45,453 nucleotides of DNA from Ignavibacteriota bacterium (GTDB lineage Bacteria; Bacteroidota; Ignavibacteria; UBA10030; SZUA-254): NCBI GenBank assembly GCA_016209795.1, contig JACQVI010000136.1, positions 1 to 45,453 of the forward strand, written 5' to 3'. Below, one piece after another: positions 1 to 8,380 of the stretch (positions within the stretch are counted from its first letter, which is position 1; every line of letters starts with the position of its first letter). The position numbers were made by a program, and so were the translations under genes. The notes beneath the pieces were generated by a model that searched no databases, was not told where the DNA came from, and worked only from the letters and a program-made list of their open reading frames with translations.

Positions 1-565
1 GCACTGTATCGTGGATCAGGACAACTTCAGAAAATGCCTGATCTAACCATTCTGGAGATAATGCGGGACAGTGGCGAAGAGGATCAACTCCTCGAGGAAG
101 AAGATATATTTCATCGAAACGAGTTGTTTGGTCAAAGAGATTCGTCTTGTCAAGTGCATTTTTAAGATTTCTCAAAATCTTACCGAGCGTTGGATCAGCT
201 TCGCTGTAGATGCGGATCATATTTTTGTTCATCTGGCCGACAACAAGATAACTGAGCGCTATCAGTATGTCCTCGTCGGAACGTGAGGTGAGGTTACAGA
301 TGTGATTGTTCAAAAATGATTGTATATAGGGAAAGTGACCGTGTTCGTCCCTCCGAAACAGATCTGCAAGACAATCGTAGATAAGATCTGCTTCGTTTAA
401 TCCGATCATTGAAAGATCGATTCGCCCCGTCCTAACTTTCTTACGAATTAGAGGACAGGCTAATCCATAACAGAGATGGACAAACTCCCGCAAATCATAC
501 GGCGTATATTCTCCCGAAAGGATACCCCCGATTGCCCTCCTTTGGGGAGTAGACAATTTGACCAT
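1..565 (-). CDS. Hypothetical protein, 3' part cut by window edge
   Basis: Reading the minus strand leftward from the ATG at 563-565 gives about 188 codons with no stop before the window edge, so this is the N-terminal part of a longer protein. It begins MVKLSTPQRRAIGGILSGEY and looks soluble and mixed-charge, with no signal peptide or membrane segment. Polar, acidic stretches such as SRSDEDILIALSY and SEADPTLGKILRNLKNAL look like real coding sequence. An in-frame TAA lies about 16 codons upstream with no other ATG between, which supports this start, although no good ribosome binding site is visible. I do not recognise the family. The gene is divergent from the peptidase gene that starts at 864. 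Confidence 0.55.
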   Translation of the reverse strand, partial: MVKLSTPQRRAIGGILSGEYTPYDLREFVHLCYGLACPLIRKKVRTGRIDLSMIGLNEADLIYDCLADLFRRDEHGHFPYIQSFLNNHICNLTSRSDEDILIALSYLVVGQMNKNMIRIYSEADPTLGKILRNLKNALDKTNLFDQTTRFDEIYLLPRGVDPLRHCPALSPEWLDQAFSEVVLIHDTV

Positions 566-808
566 AGCTTTTAGAGCAATTAGTAATGATCGGAGAAATG
601 ATAAGGAAGATACACAACGAAATGGTTAGATTCAAATGTTGGTTTCGTTTGGGGAGTCTCTCCACATGTGGTAACGTTTAAGATGTTGTATTTTGCTATG
701 AAAATATGTAGAATTAGACTTGCCTGCTCGCCGATGTGCTTTGTACTGCGGCACAGAGTCTTGGAACGACGTGTCGCACTTAGGCGAGCCTGCTGAAAGG
801 TTCATTCT

Positions 809-857
809 GCCTGTCCGCCGCATCCCGCTTTGCGGGACGGAAGGCGGGCAAGCAGGC
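809..857. repeat. Palindromic (REP-like) repeat
   Basis: Nested inverted repeat: outer arms GCCTGTCCGCC and GGCGGGCAAGCAGGC, inner hairpin TCCCGC-ttt-GCGGGA. Related CCTGCC...GGCAGG palindromes occur at 18412-18427 and 43177-43191. The stretch 566-863 between the divergent genes holds this repeat and no convincing gene. Confidence 0.6.
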
Positions 858-863
858 GTATTT

Positions 864-2351
864 ATGAAAATGAAAGCACTGATATCATTCTTGGTTATTC
901 ATCTCTCAATCGTACTGCTGTCATGCTCAACCTCACATACGATTGATCGTCAAATCACAAGCACTCAGAGAGAAGCGAACATAGCACAACTTCAATCTGC
1001 AATCGATGCGATCCTTGAAGATACGCTTCTTGCCCTATGCTTCATCGGAGTAAAAATCGTCTCGCTCGATGACGATCAGGTTTTGTATGCAAAGAATAGC
1101 AACAAACTTTTCCACCCCGCCTCAAATATGAAGCTTCTTACCAGTGCCACTGCGTTGAATCTCCTTGATAAGGGTTTTCAGTTCAGGACTTCTGTGTATG
1201 CTGATCCTGAAATCGACCATGGAGTGCTCAAAGGAAATGTCTACATCAAAGGATCGGGAGATCCATTACTTATTACTAATGATCTTGATTCTCTTGCAAG
1301 ATCGATTGCCAGTTATGGAATCAACACAATTGCTGGAGACCTTGTGGGAGATGTAAGTTACTTCGACACTCTCTACTGGGGGTCTGGCTGGATGTGGGAC
1401 GACGAACCTGAACCGTATGAAGCCTTTATCTCCCCACTTACAGTGAATAGCAACGCAATCCAAGTTTCGGTGGTCCCGGGTAAAAAAATTGGCAATACTG
1501 TTGATGTGTTTCTCAATCCTTCAATCCAGTCATTTACAATTAACAACCAGGGTATTACCTCACTTGATACTCTTATGCCTGAATTGACTGTAACGAGAAT
1601 ACGTGGCGAAAATACGATCACCGTCCGAGGAAGAGTACCACCCAAAAGCGATACAGTAAAATCCATACTGAGCGTCTGGAAGCCAGAACTGTATTTTTTA
1701 GAACTCTTCAAACAAAAGCTTATCGAGCATGGTATTACAGTAAAAGGAGGCATTCGTCTTGGATCAACTGAAGGACTTCAATTTCTTGGAAGCATTTCCC
1801 ATCCGCTCGATTCTGTTTTGCATCAGATTAATAAGCCAAGTGACAACCTTGCAGCAGAAAACACGCTCAAGACAATCGCTGCTGAACTTCAAGGTTCACC
1901 TGGAACGGCAGCTATGGGATTATCGATTATGAAAGAATACCTGACACGCATAGGTATTGACACCGCAAAAATGATTCTTGCAGATGGTTCGGGCGTTTCT
2001 TTTTACAATGCAATTTCGCCCGATGCAATTATTCAACTACTACAAGAACAATATTGGAATAAGCATACTTTCCAGCGATTTCTTGAAAGCCTGCCCATTG
2101 CTGGCATTGATGGAACATTGAACAATCGCATGAAAGACGCTCGTACGGCTGGCAATGTTCGGGCAAAAACAGGAACGATCACAGGTGTCAGTACGCTCTC
2201 AGGATACGCGTGGACTGCAGATGCTAAACCACTCGCATTCAACATCATGTGTAATCATTTCCCTTCCCAGATTATGCATCTTCGCAACATGCAGGATACT
2301 ATAATGGCACTTTTAGTTAACTTGAGATTAGAGGAGAAGGAAGGATTTTAA
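864..2351 (+). CDS. dacB: D-alanyl-D-alanine carboxypeptidase/endopeptidase, PBP4 (DacB) family
   Basis: Predicted periplasmic penicillin-binding protein that trims or cleaves peptidoglycan cross-links (peptidase family S13). All three active-site motifs are present: SNMK (SxxK, about residues 87-90), SDN (about 326-328) and KTG (about 435-437, in VRAKTGTITGVSTLSGY). The long insert between the first two motifs and the 495-residue length fit PBP4. I chose the ATG at 864 because it opens a lipoprotein-type signal, MKMKALISFLVIHLSIVLLSCS, with lipobox LLSC. The longer reading from 720 would translate the palindromic repeat and is rejected. It probably sits as a lipoprotein on the periplasmic side. 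Confidence 0.9.
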   Translation: MKMKALISFLVIHLSIVLLSCSTSHTIDRQITSTQREANIAQLQSAIDAILEDTLLALCFIGVKIVSLDDDQVLYAKNSNKLFHPASNMKLLTSATALNLLDKGFQFRTSVYADPEIDHGVLKGNVYIKGSGDPLLITNDLDSLARSIASYGINTIAGDLVGDVSYFDTLYWGSGWMWDDEPEPYEAFISPLTVNSNAIQVSVVPGKKIGNTVDVFLNPSIQSFTINNQGITSLDTLMPELTVTRIRGENTITVRGRVPPKSDTVKSILSVWKPELYFLELFKQKLIEHGITVKGGIRLGSTEGLQFLGSISHPLDSVLHQINKPSDNLAAENTLKTIAAELQGSPGTAAMGLSIMKEYLTRIGIDTAKMILADGSGVSFYNAISPDAIIQLLQEQYWNKHTFQRFLESLPIAGIDGTLNNRMKDARTAGNVRAKTGTITGVSTLSGYAWTADAKPLAFNIMCNHFPSQIMHLRNMQDTIMALLVNLRLEEKEGF

Positions 2352-2426
2352 AATTGAGTCATTTACTCATTGAATCGGTGGATCAATGGTACAATCACGA
2401 AGAACCATGTAACCACTGACGACTAA

Positions 2427-3386
2427 CTACTCAACCACATTCAAAGCAATATTCCCGCCTGAGGTTTCTGCTTTGATCGGATTTCCCCCGCCATTAATCT
2501 TCCCTTTCATTTTCCCTTCCTTGATTGTGCCGGCGAGCTCAAACTCACAGCTTACTTCGCCTCCGAATGCTTTCGCATCAACATTAGCGCTGATGGATTT
2601 TGGCAATGTAATCCTGATATTTCCTCCAGATGTTGAGAGATCGATTCCTTTGTTATCGTTCGCTTCAACTTTGATATTACCGCCGGATGTTGATGCTGTG
2701 ATCTGACCATCCGTTTCAGAAAGCAGGATATTTCCGCCTGAGGTCTCGACGTTCATAGGTCCAACGACGGATTTCCCAACTATATCACCGCCAGACGTAT
2801 ACAGGGTAAAGGTTCCTTTTGAATGACGAATCTGAATGTTTCCACCAGAGGTAGTTACATCGATTTCTCCATCAAGCTCTTCCAGATCTACTTCACCACC
2901 GGACGTTTTACCATGGAAATTTCCCTCCACGTTCCGAGCAACAATATTTCCTCCTGCAGTCTGCAACTCAATATTGAAATGCTTTGGCAATTGAATCTCA
3001 AAGCGTATATCAAAGTAATGGATGTCAAAGAATCGAAACTTCGCTTTTCGTCGTCCGATAACATTGACTGTGTTATCATCCTGATGAAAATCGAGCTTGA
3101 ATTTCTTCAAGCGATCCGATGATCCGCTTGCCAGAACAACTACTCGTAATTCATTTGAATCACTTCCAATCATCGTGACGTTTCCCTCATCGGTATCGAG
3201 AACAAGCTTGCCATCAGGCTGTACTGAAAATGTTCGCTCGATCCTTTTTGAATCACCCCACTCGTCATCTCCTTCCTCCACAATAGGATTTTTGTTCACC
3301 GATAGCGCAATAAGCGTCGCTGCAAAGCCCAATGCAATCAGCACCAGGATCATCAGCTTGATGGTAATGCTCATAGATGTTTTCAT
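2427..3386 (-). CDS. DUF4097-like beta-repeat membrane-anchored protein
   Basis: 319 residues. An N-terminal hydrophobic segment (about residues 8-29, IKLMILVLIALGFAATLIAL) serves as anchor or signal. The rest is a chain of short repeats built on TSGGNI/TSGGEV/TSGGDI, about one every 18-22 residues from residue 140 to the C-terminus, which ends AETSGGNIALNVVE. This spacing is typical of the DUF4097 putative-adhesin beta-helix fold, whose biochemical role is unknown. It is convergent with the peptidase gene at 864 and divergent from the M28 peptidase gene. Family call is from the repeat pattern; any adhesin role is inference. Confidence 0.75.
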   Translation of the reverse strand: MKTSMSITIKLMILVLIALGFAATLIALSVNKNPIVEEGDDEWGDSKRIERTFSVQPDGKLVLDTDEGNVTMIGSDSNELRVVVLASGSSDRLKKFKLDFHQDDNTVNVIGRRKAKFRFFDIHYFDIRFEIQLPKHFNIELQTAGGNIVARNVEGNFHGKTSGGEVDLEELDGEIDVTTSGGNIQIRHSKGTFTLYTSGGDIVGKSVVGPMNVETSGGNILLSETDGQITASTSGGNIKVEANDNKGIDLSTSGGNIRITLPKSISANVDAKAFGGEVSCEFELAGTIKEGKMKGKINGGGNPIKAETSGGNIALNVVE

Positions 3387-3465
3387 GGGTAGTCCTTTCT
3401 TTGTGTAACAGTTTCTGGAATGTTAAACGGATGCCCTCTAAAAAAGTTACAGGAGTTTATTGTAA

Positions 3466-4491
3466 TTGCGAAAGTACCCAGTTTTTAGTAGATTGATTTC
3501 AACTATCATCATATACCATGAAATGATTGTCCGTTTACTTGTCGTTCTTAGCCTTGCGTTTCAGTTATTAAGTTGTAGCAGAGAACCTCCCAAACCACAA
3601 GCCCCGGCAACGCAGCAACATCGTATTATACCCCAAAGCATTCCTGTCTTTGATGGAAGGAGAGCATTTGACTATTTAGTTGCACAAACGAAGTTCGGTC
3701 ATCGTAATCCCGGCTCCGAAGGTCACCGAAAATGCCTCAACTATCTGCATCAAGAATTACTACAATATGCCGATGCCGTTAATCTGCAGCCATTTACTCA
3801 TCAAGGGTATGATAAGGAAGTTTTACATCTGACAAATATTATTGCTTCATTCAATCTGAACGCGACGACACGTATTCTGTTAGTAGCACATTGGGATACA
3901 CGTCCACGGGCTGATGAAGATCCAGATTCCACGAAACATAATCAACCGATCATTGGTGCTAACGACGGTGCAAGTGGGGTAGCTGTATTACTTGAGATCG
4001 CACGTCATCTCAAAACAACCCCTCCATCCGTTGGCATCGACATACTGTTGACAGATGGAGAAGATTATGGAAATGAAGGAGACAATGGGAACTACCTTTT
4101 AGGCGCACGATATTTTGCAAAGAACTTACCTTCGGGGTTTCAACCTGTCTTTGGAATTTTGCTGGACATGGTTGGAGATAAACAACTTGAGCTTCTCAAA
4201 GAATCCAATTCGATAAAATTCGCACCTGATGTCGTTGAGTTGATCTGGTCTACGGCTCGAGAGTTAGGTGTACATCAATTTACAGATGCCGTTCAACAGG
4301 AAGTGCTCGATGATCATATTCCACTCAGTCAAGCCGGCATACGAACAGTCGACCTGATTGATTTTGATTATCCCGACTCATCGAATCGTTACTGGCACAC
4401 AACGGAAGACACTCCTGATAAATGCAGTCCTGAAAGTCTCGAAGCCGTCGGAAAAGTTATCATGCACATCATTTATACTCAGCCATCTTAG
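3466..4491 (+). CDS. M28-family zinc peptidase / glutaminyl-cyclase-like lipoprotein
   Basis: Zinc-dependent M28-type hydrolase (aminopeptidase or glutaminyl cyclase group). The metal ligands can be placed in order: H and D of VAHWDTRP, D of GANDGASG, E of TDGEDYG, D of LDMVGD, and H of YWHTTEDT. HWDTRPRAD and DNGNYLLGARYFAKN resemble the glutaminyl-cyclase-like branch. Two starts are possible. A TTG at 3466 follows AGGAG with 10 bases of spacing. The ATG at 3523 has a poorer ribosome site but opens a classical lipoprotein signal (MIVRLLVVLSLAFQLLSC). The mature protein starts at the same Cys either way, so it is probably periplasmic. Confidence 0.8.
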   Translation: MRKYPVFSRLISTIIIYHEMIVRLLVVLSLAFQLLSCSREPPKPQAPATQQHRIIPQSIPVFDGRRAFDYLVAQTKFGHRNPGSEGHRKCLNYLHQELLQYADAVNLQPFTHQGYDKEVLHLTNIIASFNLNATTRILLVAHWDTRPRADEDPDSTKHNQPIIGANDGASGVAVLLEIARHLKTTPPSVGIDILLTDGEDYGNEGDNGNYLLGARYFAKNLPSGFQPVFGILLDMVGDKQLELLKESNSIKFAPDVVELIWSTARELGVHQFTDAVQQEVLDDHIPLSQAGIRTVDLIDFDYPDSSNRYWHTTEDTPDKCSPESLEAVGKVIMHIIYTQPS

Positions 4492-4508
4492 GTTTTTTTG
4501 ACCTACGG

Positions 4509-5363
4509 ATGAAAACCTATCTCGAAATATCCATCACAGCTACTCCGCACCAGCAAGAATTGCTCCTCCCCACAATGATCGAGCTTGGCTGTCAGGGATT
4601 TCAAGAAAGCGACGGCGAGTTGCTCTGTTATATCGACAAAAGCCGGTGGAGTTCTGATAAATACGAACAGTTCCGATCTGATCTCAAACGCACTCTTCGC
4701 ATCATCTCGGCCAACGCCTCAGTGAGAATCAAAGAAATACAGGAAGAAAATTGGAATGTTCTATGGGAGCAAACGATCCAGCCTATCGAAATCGGCCAAA
4801 AGTTAGTTGTCAAGCCATCATGGTGCGACTACAATAACATCGAAAATCGCATCATCATCCAGATCGACCCCAAGATGTCGTTTGGAACAGGATATCATGA
4901 GACGACACGCCTTATCCTTCAGCTCTTAGAAAGGTATGTTGATGCTGAATACTCGATACTTGATGTTGGAATGGGAACTGGTATTCTTGCAATTGCTGGC
5001 GTTAAACTTGGTACAACTACAGCAGTTGGAATAGATGTTGATGATTGGTCAATTGAAAATGCACGTGAGAATGTAGAATCAAATTGCGTTGCTGATAAAG
5101 TTGCTATTTTCAAAAAACCAATAGATGAACTTGAATCGCCACCAGCCGATCTCATCACGGCAAACCTGACATTGAATAGCATCATCGAGCTTCTCCAGCA
5201 TTTTCGCTCTCATCTTCGAGATGGAGGACTTTTACTTCTCTCAGGCTTGCTGCAATCAGACCGACAAGCTATGACCAAACATCTTCGTGATCATCATTTT
5301 GAGGTGATCGAGCAACTCACTGAGAATGAGTGGATAGCATTGGCCGCTCAAAAACTCACATGA
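4509..5363 (+). CDS. prmA: Ribosomal protein L11 methyltransferase
   Basis: S-adenosylmethionine-dependent methyltransferase that trimethylates ribosomal protein L11. 284 residues, the usual family length. The N-terminal half is the substrate-binding domain. The catalytic domain has the PrmA landmarks PKMSFGTGYHETTRL (about residues 119-133), the SAM motif I ILDVGMGTGILAIAGVKLG, and the acidic motif II GIDVDDWSIENARENVE. Motif IV reads TANLTLNSI where many PrmA proteins have ANI. It starts 17 bases after the M28 peptidase stop, and its stop overlaps the start of the next gene (ATGA), so the two are probably co-translated. Confidence 0.92.
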   Translation: MKTYLEISITATPHQQELLLPTMIELGCQGFQESDGELLCYIDKSRWSSDKYEQFRSDLKRTLRIISANASVRIKEIQEENWNVLWEQTIQPIEIGQKLVVKPSWCDYNNIENRIIIQIDPKMSFGTGYHETTRLILQLLERYVDAEYSILDVGMGTGILAIAGVKLGTTTAVGIDVDDWSIENARENVESNCVADKVAIFKKPIDELESPPADLITANLTLNSIIELLQHFRSHLRDGGLLLLSGLLQSDRQAMTKHLRDHHFEVIEQLTENEWIALAAQKLT

Positions 5364-6361
5364 AAATCGCCAGCATCGATATTGGGACAAATACCGTCTT
5401 GCTTCTCGTCGCTGATGTTGATACAAACGGTGTCATCTATCCGTTAGAACAGGAACAGCGATTGCCAAGACTTGGAAAAGATCTTGACCGAAATAAAATC
5501 ATCAGCACGTCAGCATTCGACAGGATTAGCTGGATACTCAACGAGTACAAGAATATCGCCAAACAGCACAAGGCAAACAGAATAATTGCTGCAGCAACCT
5601 CCGCCGTCCGAGATGCGACAAACAAAGACGAGTTTCTCTCTTACATTAAATCGGTCACGGGAATTGATGTTGAAGTCCTAAGCGGTGACGATGAAGCACT
5701 CTGCACGTACAAGGGAGTGATCAGTGAATTTCCACAATTGTCGAAGTCTGCAGTTGTTCTCGATATTGGAGGCGGGAGTACTGAAATTTCTTTTCCAACA
5801 AAGCCAACACCCCCTCTCCTCTTAGAGCCTGTCCTGAGTATAACGAAGGAAGAGGGACGGGTTGAGGTCTCACTCCATCGTTTCAGCTTACAGATTGGCT
5901 CTGTTCGCCTTACCGAGCGATTTTTCAAACACAATCCTCCCGAACCCGAAGAGGTTGAGGATGCGATCAATCTCATCAACGCTGAATTCTTCCAGCTAAA
6001 ACATTCTGATTTCACTGACTATTGCTTGATTGGCGTAGCGGGAACGGCAACTACGCTCGCCTGCCTCGATCAGAACCTTCAAGATTTCGATATCGAAAAA
6101 GTCAGTGGCTACGAGATCAATCAAGAGCGAGTAACTCAGTGGTCTCGGAGGTTATGCTCTATGAGCGTGTCGGAGATTCGATCACTCTCGGATGCGACAC
6201 AGGGCAGAGCGGATATCTTAGCAATGGGGGTGTTAACCCTTGAACAATTCATGAAATTGTTTAGATTTCAATCGTTGACTGTGAGTGAGCGGGGGCTACG
6301 CTACGGATTGATCATTCGTGAATGGGAGCGTACGAAATCCCCCTCAATCCCCCTTTATTAA
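5360..6361 (+). CDS. Ppx/GppA exopolyphosphatase family protein
   Basis: ASKHA-fold phosphatase that hydrolyses polyphosphate and/or pppGpp. 333 residues from the ATG at 5360, which overlaps the prmA stop as ATGA. The start fits the canonical first strand MKIASIDIGTNTVLLLVAD (phosphate-1 loop). The second phosphate loop is VLDIGGGSTEIS, and GVAGTATTLACL is the adenosine-type motif. The length fits the short, two-domain Ppx/GppA proteins that lack the C-terminal HD domain, so substrate preference cannot be decided from sequence. The stop codon lies in the loop of a long palindromic hairpin at 6336-6380. Confidence 0.88.
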   Translation: MKIASIDIGTNTVLLLVADVDTNGVIYPLEQEQRLPRLGKDLDRNKIISTSAFDRISWILNEYKNIAKQHKANRIIAAATSAVRDATNKDEFLSYIKSVTGIDVEVLSGDDEALCTYKGVISEFPQLSKSAVVLDIGGGSTEISFPTKPTPPLLLEPVLSITKEEGRVEVSLHRFSLQIGSVRLTERFFKHNPPEPEEVEDAINLINAEFFQLKHSDFTDYCLIGVAGTATTLACLDQNLQDFDIEKVSGYEINQERVTQWSRRLCSMSVSEIRSLSDATQGRADILAMGVLTLEQFMKLFRFQSLTVSERGLRYGLIIREWERTKSPSIPLY

Positions 6362-6380
6362 AGGGGGAATATCGGGGATT
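6336..6380. terminator. Bidirectional terminator-like palindrome between convergent genes
   Basis: Inner arms TCCCCCTTTA (6348-6357) and TAAAGGGGGA (6359-6368), outer arms AATCCCC (6336-6342) and GGGGATT (6374-6380). The stop codon of the Ppx gene is in the inner loop. It lies between two converging genes, so it could stop transcription both ways. The same palindrome type recurs at 38482-38506, so it is also a repeat family. Confidence 0.6.
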
Positions 6381-6392
6381 CACTCACGGACA

Positions 6393-8066
6393 TTATCTTA
6401 GCAGAATCAATTTCTTCGCAGCGGTAAACGTTCCTGCCGTAATCCGATAGGTGTAGATGCCGCTGGACATCTTTTCAGCATTCCACGTAACCGTATGGAC
6501 ACCGGGATCCTTCTTTTCATTCACGAGCGTTGCTACTTCACGCCCCAGAACATCGTACACTTTCAGTGTAACAAAACTCTCAGTTGGCAATTGGAAATTG
6601 AAGGTTGTAGATGGATTAAATGGATTGGGGTAGTTCTGCTCCAGTTCAAATCTCTCAGGAAGGGAATGGGTTTCATCAAATAACCCTGTTACGTTTCCTA
6701 ACGTTCCATCTGCAAGTACACGCTGGGCATAAATGTCATAGTCTGTTCCGCTTCGATAGTCTTGCCATGTAATAATCGCTCCTCCTGCACCATCACTGAC
6801 GATGACAGAAAGTTGCTGATTATTTGAAGCGGTCGAGATCGGAACACCACCGGACTGCCACTCGATTACACCTGAAGCATTCACTCGCTGGGCATAAATG
6901 TCATTGCTGCCATTGCGAGTGTCATACCATGTGATAATCGCTCCTCCTACATCATCACTGACAATCATGGCGCCATTCTCCCAGTCCGCTGTCGCAATCG
7001 GAACCCCGTCGACTTGCCACTGCACTACACCTGAACTGTTTACCTTCTGCGCATAAATGTGATTGTTTGTGCCGCTGCGAAAGTCACCCCACATGAAAAT
7101 CGCTCCCCCTGCGTCATCGCTGATAATCCCGGGAGAACCTTGATTACCTGTTGCTGTACAGATTGGAACTCCATCGGTTTGCCACTCGATTTCACCAGAA
7201 GCATTTACTCTTTGCGCATAGATGTCAGCAGAGTCATGCCAAGCGATTATTGCACCTCCTGCACCATCACTGACCATGGCCAGAAACTGTTGTCCTCCAG
7301 CTGACGTTTTGACTAAAATACCATTGACTGTCCATTGCACATCACCTAATGCATTCACCCTCTGTGCATAAATATCATAGGTATCATTGCGGACATCATT
7401 CCATACGAGAATCGCTCCTCCCGCGCCATCACTAATAATATTGGCATCAACTTGACTGGCTGGTGCTAAGCAAATCGGAACTCCATCTGCCGTCCATTGC
7501 GCAACACCCGCGCCATCTATCTTTTGCGCATAAATGTCCCAATCTGTGCCGCGATAATCAACTGACCACGTGATAATCGCACCTCCTGTATTATCAGTAA
7601 CGATGGCGGGACCGCCTTGATCGCTTGCCTCAGTGCAAATCGGCACACCTTCGACTTGCCATTGGACTGCACCTGAAGCATTGACCTTCTGCGCATAAAT
7701 GTCCCGGTTTGAGCCACTGCGAGAGTCATCCCATGTTATAATCGCTCCTCCTGCACCATCACTGACGATGGCAGGATTGTACTGAGTGTATGCTGCCGTC
7801 GAAATTGGAATGCCGTCCAATTGCCATTCGACAACTCCTGAAGCGTCCACCTTCTGCGCATAAATGTCAACGTCTGTGCCGTTCCGACCGTCATTCCATG
7901 TGACTATTGCTCCTTCTGCGCCGTCACTGATGATCCTCGGACCAGATTGACCGCGTTCTGCTGTACAAATCGGTGTATTGGTAGTTGGATTAGTAGACCA
8001 CTGGGCGTGCAGCGGAAAATCGCTGCATAGAAGAAGCAACACACATATTAACACTATCCGTCTCAT
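6393..8066 (-). CDS. Secreted repeat protein with T9SS type A sorting domain
   Basis: 557 residues. A signal peptide (MRRIVLICVLLLLCSDFPLHA) is followed by eight tandem repeats of about 50-56 residues. Each carries the core GGAIITW-D-R-G...DIYAQKVNASG...QW...GVPICTA. The last 80 residues are a T9SS sorting/FlgD-like domain: NYPNPFNPSTTFNFQLP, LKVYDVLGREVATLVNE, SSGIYTYRITAGTFTAAKKLILL. It should cross the outer membrane by type IX secretion and be attached or released at the surface. The repeats resemble beta-propeller blades, so an eight-bladed propeller is plausible. Ligand and function are unknown. Confidence 0.85.
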   Translation of the reverse strand: MRRIVLICVLLLLCSDFPLHAQWSTNPTTNTPICTAERGQSGPRIISDGAEGAIVTWNDGRNGTDVDIYAQKVDASGVVEWQLDGIPISTAAYTQYNPAIVSDGAGGAIITWDDSRSGSNRDIYAQKVNASGAVQWQVEGVPICTEASDQGGPAIVTDNTGGAIITWSVDYRGTDWDIYAQKIDGAGVAQWTADGVPICLAPASQVDANIISDGAGGAILVWNDVRNDTYDIYAQRVNALGDVQWTVNGILVKTSAGGQQFLAMVSDGAGGAIIAWHDSADIYAQRVNASGEIEWQTDGVPICTATGNQGSPGIISDDAGGAIFMWGDFRSGTNNHIYAQKVNSSGVVQWQVDGVPIATADWENGAMIVSDDVGGAIITWYDTRNGSNDIYAQRVNASGVIEWQSGGVPISTASNNQQLSVIVSDGAGGAIITWQDYRSGTDYDIYAQRVLADGTLGNVTGLFDETHSLPERFELEQNYPNPFNPSTTFNFQLPTESFVTLKVYDVLGREVATLVNEKKDPGVHTVTWNAEKMSSGIYTYRITAGTFTAAKKLILLR

Positions 8067-8101
8067 AAACCCTCCAAAAGCTTAGTAAAGTGAAACGTAC
8101 A

Positions 8102-8213
8102 CGCTGCGGGAAGACCCTCGGACAATCCTGCGGTCCGATACTGGGAAGGAGCTCTGCTCCTGACCCCTCTTTGGTCGGGAGTGCAACTCCCTTCCAGATA
8201 CAACCCCGCAGCG
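8102..8213. repeat. Large multi-hairpin palindromic intergenic element
   Basis: A closing stem CGCTGCGGG (8102-8110) / CCCGCAGCG (8205-8213) encloses hairpin TCGGAC (8118-8123) / GTCCGA (8133-8138). It also encloses a compound hairpin: CTGGGAAGG pairs with CCTTCCAG around 8141-8197 with one bulge, and inside it are GGAG-ctct-GCTCC and GGGAGT-gca-ACTCCC. It lies in the 314-base gap 8067-8380, which contains no convincing gene. Could be a repeat element or a structured RNA. Confidence 0.6.
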
Positions 8214-8233
8214 CGATGGATTAATAACAGATA

Positions 8234-8326
8234 CAAGGTAGAAAATACCTTGACATTTGTCAAGTGGATAAAGCCCTTCATCGTGGCATCAGGCACGTAG
8301 GACTCCTTCAGAGAATTACTCTCTGA
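8234..8326. other. Run of three short perfect palindromes, two overlapping
   Basis: Perfect 7-bp-armed palindromes: CAAGGTA-gaaaa-TACCTTG (8234-8252), CTTGACA-tt-TGTCAAG (8249-8264) and TCAGAGA-attac-TCTCTGA (8308-8326). The first two share CTTG, so they cannot form together. Confidence 0.5.
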
Positions 8327-8345
8327 CGCAACAAGAGCCTTGGAA

Positions 8346-8369
8346 CTGTCAGAACGAAAGTTCTGACAG
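8346..8369 (-). terminator. Ten-bp hairpin downstream of cysteine desulfurase
   Basis: Perfect arms CTGTCAGAAC (8346-8355) and GTTCTGACAG (8360-8369) with a four-base loop, 11 bases beyond the cysteine desulfurase stop codon. Placement suggests a transcription end or mRNA 3' stabiliser. No good T run follows on the minus strand. Confidence 0.5.
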
Positions 8370-8380
8370 CACAGGAAATA

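Noticed and set aside
71-286. Plus-strand 71-codon frame
   Set aside because: Lies opposite the better minus-strand partial gene that covers 1-565.
720-863. Upstream extension of the PBP4 reading frame
   Set aside because: It translates a palindromic repeat; the lipoprotein signal begins at the ATG at 864.
8063-8296. Minus-strand 77-codon frame
   Set aside because: Covers the multi-hairpin palindromic element; composition reflects the repeat, not a protein.
8234-8369. CRISPR array
   Set aside because: The palindromes differ from each other and are not regularly spaced direct repeats.
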